From IMG/VR virus record IMGVR_UViG_3300027754_000524, positions 1-20,616 of that record: 20,616 nucleotides of DNA, one strand, 5' to 3'. The notes beneath the pieces are model-generated. The model did not search any database, was not told where the DNA came from, and saw only the letters and a program-made list of their open reading frames with translations. Every line of letters begins with the position of its first letter. Positions within the stretch are counted from its first letter, which is position 1. Shown in pieces: positions 19,562 to 20,616 of this stretch. The stretch comes from a virus. The translations under genes and the position numbers were made by a program.

Positions 19562-20206
19562 ATGAATAAATACACAGTTAGAATTGATGAAAACGAATTT
19601 TATAGTGCTGCAAATAAAGAAGTTTTAGAAGTTGTAAGCAAATCTATTAGCTTTGCTATTACAAAAACTAGAACACTTTTTGTGCAAGAAATAAAAACGG
19701 CTTTAAGACAAGATATTGTTTATTTAGAGCTTTTAAATCATATTGATGGCATTCTTTATTATGATGTTGGTTTAGCAAATGCTGGACAAGTTGCAGAACA
19801 AATAGTTGAACTAGTATCAAGCTCAATACAACTAAGAAAACTTCCAGCAAGAAGAGATGATTTGGGTGGAATAGGATTGACTGTTTTAAAAGATGGATTA
19901 CAACCAATATTGTCTTTGCCAATGGGTTCTTACCAATCTAAGGGTGGAAAAGTAGATTGGTTAGATTGGCTTCTCACTGCTGGAACATCGGAAGTCATTT
20001 CTGGATATAGGGTTATGTACGGATTTTTTGATACATCAAGGACTGGACAGGCCATTATGGTTAAATCAAAAACTAAAGGATTTAGTATTGACCCCGATTA
20101 TGCCGGAACAGAAGATGATAATTGGATAACAAGATCACTTAAAAGAGTTGAAGGAAATATATCAAACTTATTTCAAAAAGTTATAAAAGATTATATAAAT
20201 ACATAG
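19562..20206 (+). CDS. putative neck / tail-completion protein
   Basis: A 214-aa protein with ATG 19562 directly after the previous TAA, and a weak AGGGTGGG stretch upstream, so translation is probably coupled to that gene. Residues about 15-60 are helical (EVLEVVSKSISFAITKTRTLFVQEIKTAL), residues 65-150 mix strands and Gly-rich loops (IGLTVLKDGLQPILSLP, GSYQSKGG), and the C-terminal part has TGQAIMVKSKTKGFSIDPDYAGTEDDNW followed by a helix. There are no signal or membrane segments. It looks like a virion neck or tail-completion protein by its small alpha/beta makeup and by its place between two connector-like genes. I recognise no named family. Confidence 0.6.
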   Translation: MNKYTVRIDENEFYSAANKEVLEVVSKSISFAITKTRTLFVQEIKTALRQDIVYLELLNHIDGILYYDVGLANAGQVAEQIVELVSSSIQLRKLPARRDDLGGIGLTVLKDGLQPILSLPMGSYQSKGGKVDWLDWLLTAGTSEVISGYRVMYGFFDTSRTGQAIMVKSKTKGFSIDPDYAGTEDDNWITRSLKRVEGNISNLFQKVIKDYINT

Positions 20207-20213
20207 GTGAATA

Positions 20214-20616
20214 ATGGGAACACTGTCAAAATTTGCTGGAGTTGTTAATTATGGCGATCCATTATTTTCAGACACATTAGAATCGTCTGTTTATATGTTT
20301 ATGCAAGCAGCTTTTTTAAACATTGGTGCTTTTACTAATGTTGTTATACCTACTGGAACATACCCATCTGGTGTTGGATCACATTCTTTTGAGCCTTATA
20401 AACTTAGATTGGCAAGAGATCCAAGATACACATCAGGAAAAGCTTGGGAAGGGGTAAGATCTGAATGGGTTTGGGAGTCATCTGTTGACTATACAACTCA
20501 GCCAATATCTATTAGTGGTGTTTTTGTAGGGAACAACTTTTATTCAAACACTACTACTGGCCCATCTGGTTTTAAAATAAATTATCCAGAAGGTAAAATA
20601 GTTTTTAATACAGCAT
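20214..20616 (+). CDS. partial virion structural gene (cut by window end)
   Basis: From ATG 20214, 134 codons are open to the end of the window; AGGTGA near 20205-20210 is the likely ribosome site, 8 bases after the preceding stop. The visible part has helical MFMQAAFLNIGAF, then strands (VVIPTGTYP, EPYKLRLARDPRY) and Trp-rich GKAWEGVRSEWVWESSVDY, followed by beta stretches ending in SGFKINYPEGKIVFNTA. The Trp-rich segment and the GFKINYPEGKI pattern (an early-strand motif in virion proteins) suit a neck, connector or tail-initiator protein. The C-terminal portion is missing, so the family cannot be fixed. Confidence 0.65.
   Translation, partial: MGTLSKFAGVVNYGDPLFSDTLESSVYMFMQAAFLNIGAFTNVVIPTGTYPSGVGSHSFEPYKLRLARDPRYTSGKAWEGVRSEWVWESSVDYTTQPISISGVFVGNNFYSNTTTGPSGFKINYPEGKIVFNTA

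Overview
The window reads as part of the late (structural) gene cluster of a tailed double-stranded DNA phage (Caudoviricetes). All 16 supported genes lie on the + strand, packed with 0-50 bp gaps or small overlaps, and most are preceded by strong AAGGAG-type ribosome binding sites. There are no host housekeeping genes, tRNAs, CRISPR arrays, integrases or insertion sequences. The DNA looks AT-rich outside the repeat tracts. A large, probably lytic, environmental phage is the best guess. Host and morphotype cannot be read from this stretch, although the set of head, connector and very long fibre genes would suit a myovirus-like virion.

Layout: (1) 32-1512, a small probable head-decoration protein and a probable HK97-fold major capsid protein, closed by a clear intrinsic terminator. 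(2) 1606-1857, a small cysteine-motif protein. (3) 1892-10128, a fibre/adhesin block: a giant composite collagen-like fibre with a C-terminal tail-collar tip (1670 aa), a nearly pure collagen-like protein (504 aa), a beta-rich small protein, a stand-alone tail-collar protein and a DUF4376-like possible fibre-assembly protein. (4) 10164-10575, a small membrane/coiled-coil protein and a 44-codon gene overlapping it. (5) 10597-16081, a 1612-aa mucin-like protein with five Thr/Pro/Ser/Ala tracts alternating with Cys-rich and beta domains, followed by a small protein sharing its C-terminal domain. (6) 16130-17129, a probable head-tail connector and a small beta-rich virion protein, closed by a second strong terminator. 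(7) 17214-19001, a glycosyltransferase with a possible methyltransferase-like tail. (8) 19040-20616, three probable neck/connector proteins, the last cut by the window end.

The most interesting feature is the combination of surface material: two proline-poor Gly-X-Gln collagens, one mucin-like Thr-tract protein, and nearby a glycosyltransferase. The enzyme's metal-site motifs (DxH plus a distal His) recall animal polypeptide GalNAc-transferases, which start mucin O-glycans. I infer, without proof, that this phage builds an extracellular-matrix-like coat or fibre set and glycosylates its own Thr tracts. A six-fold four-cysteine repeat, internal domain duplications and a shared fibre-end domain are further unusual elements.
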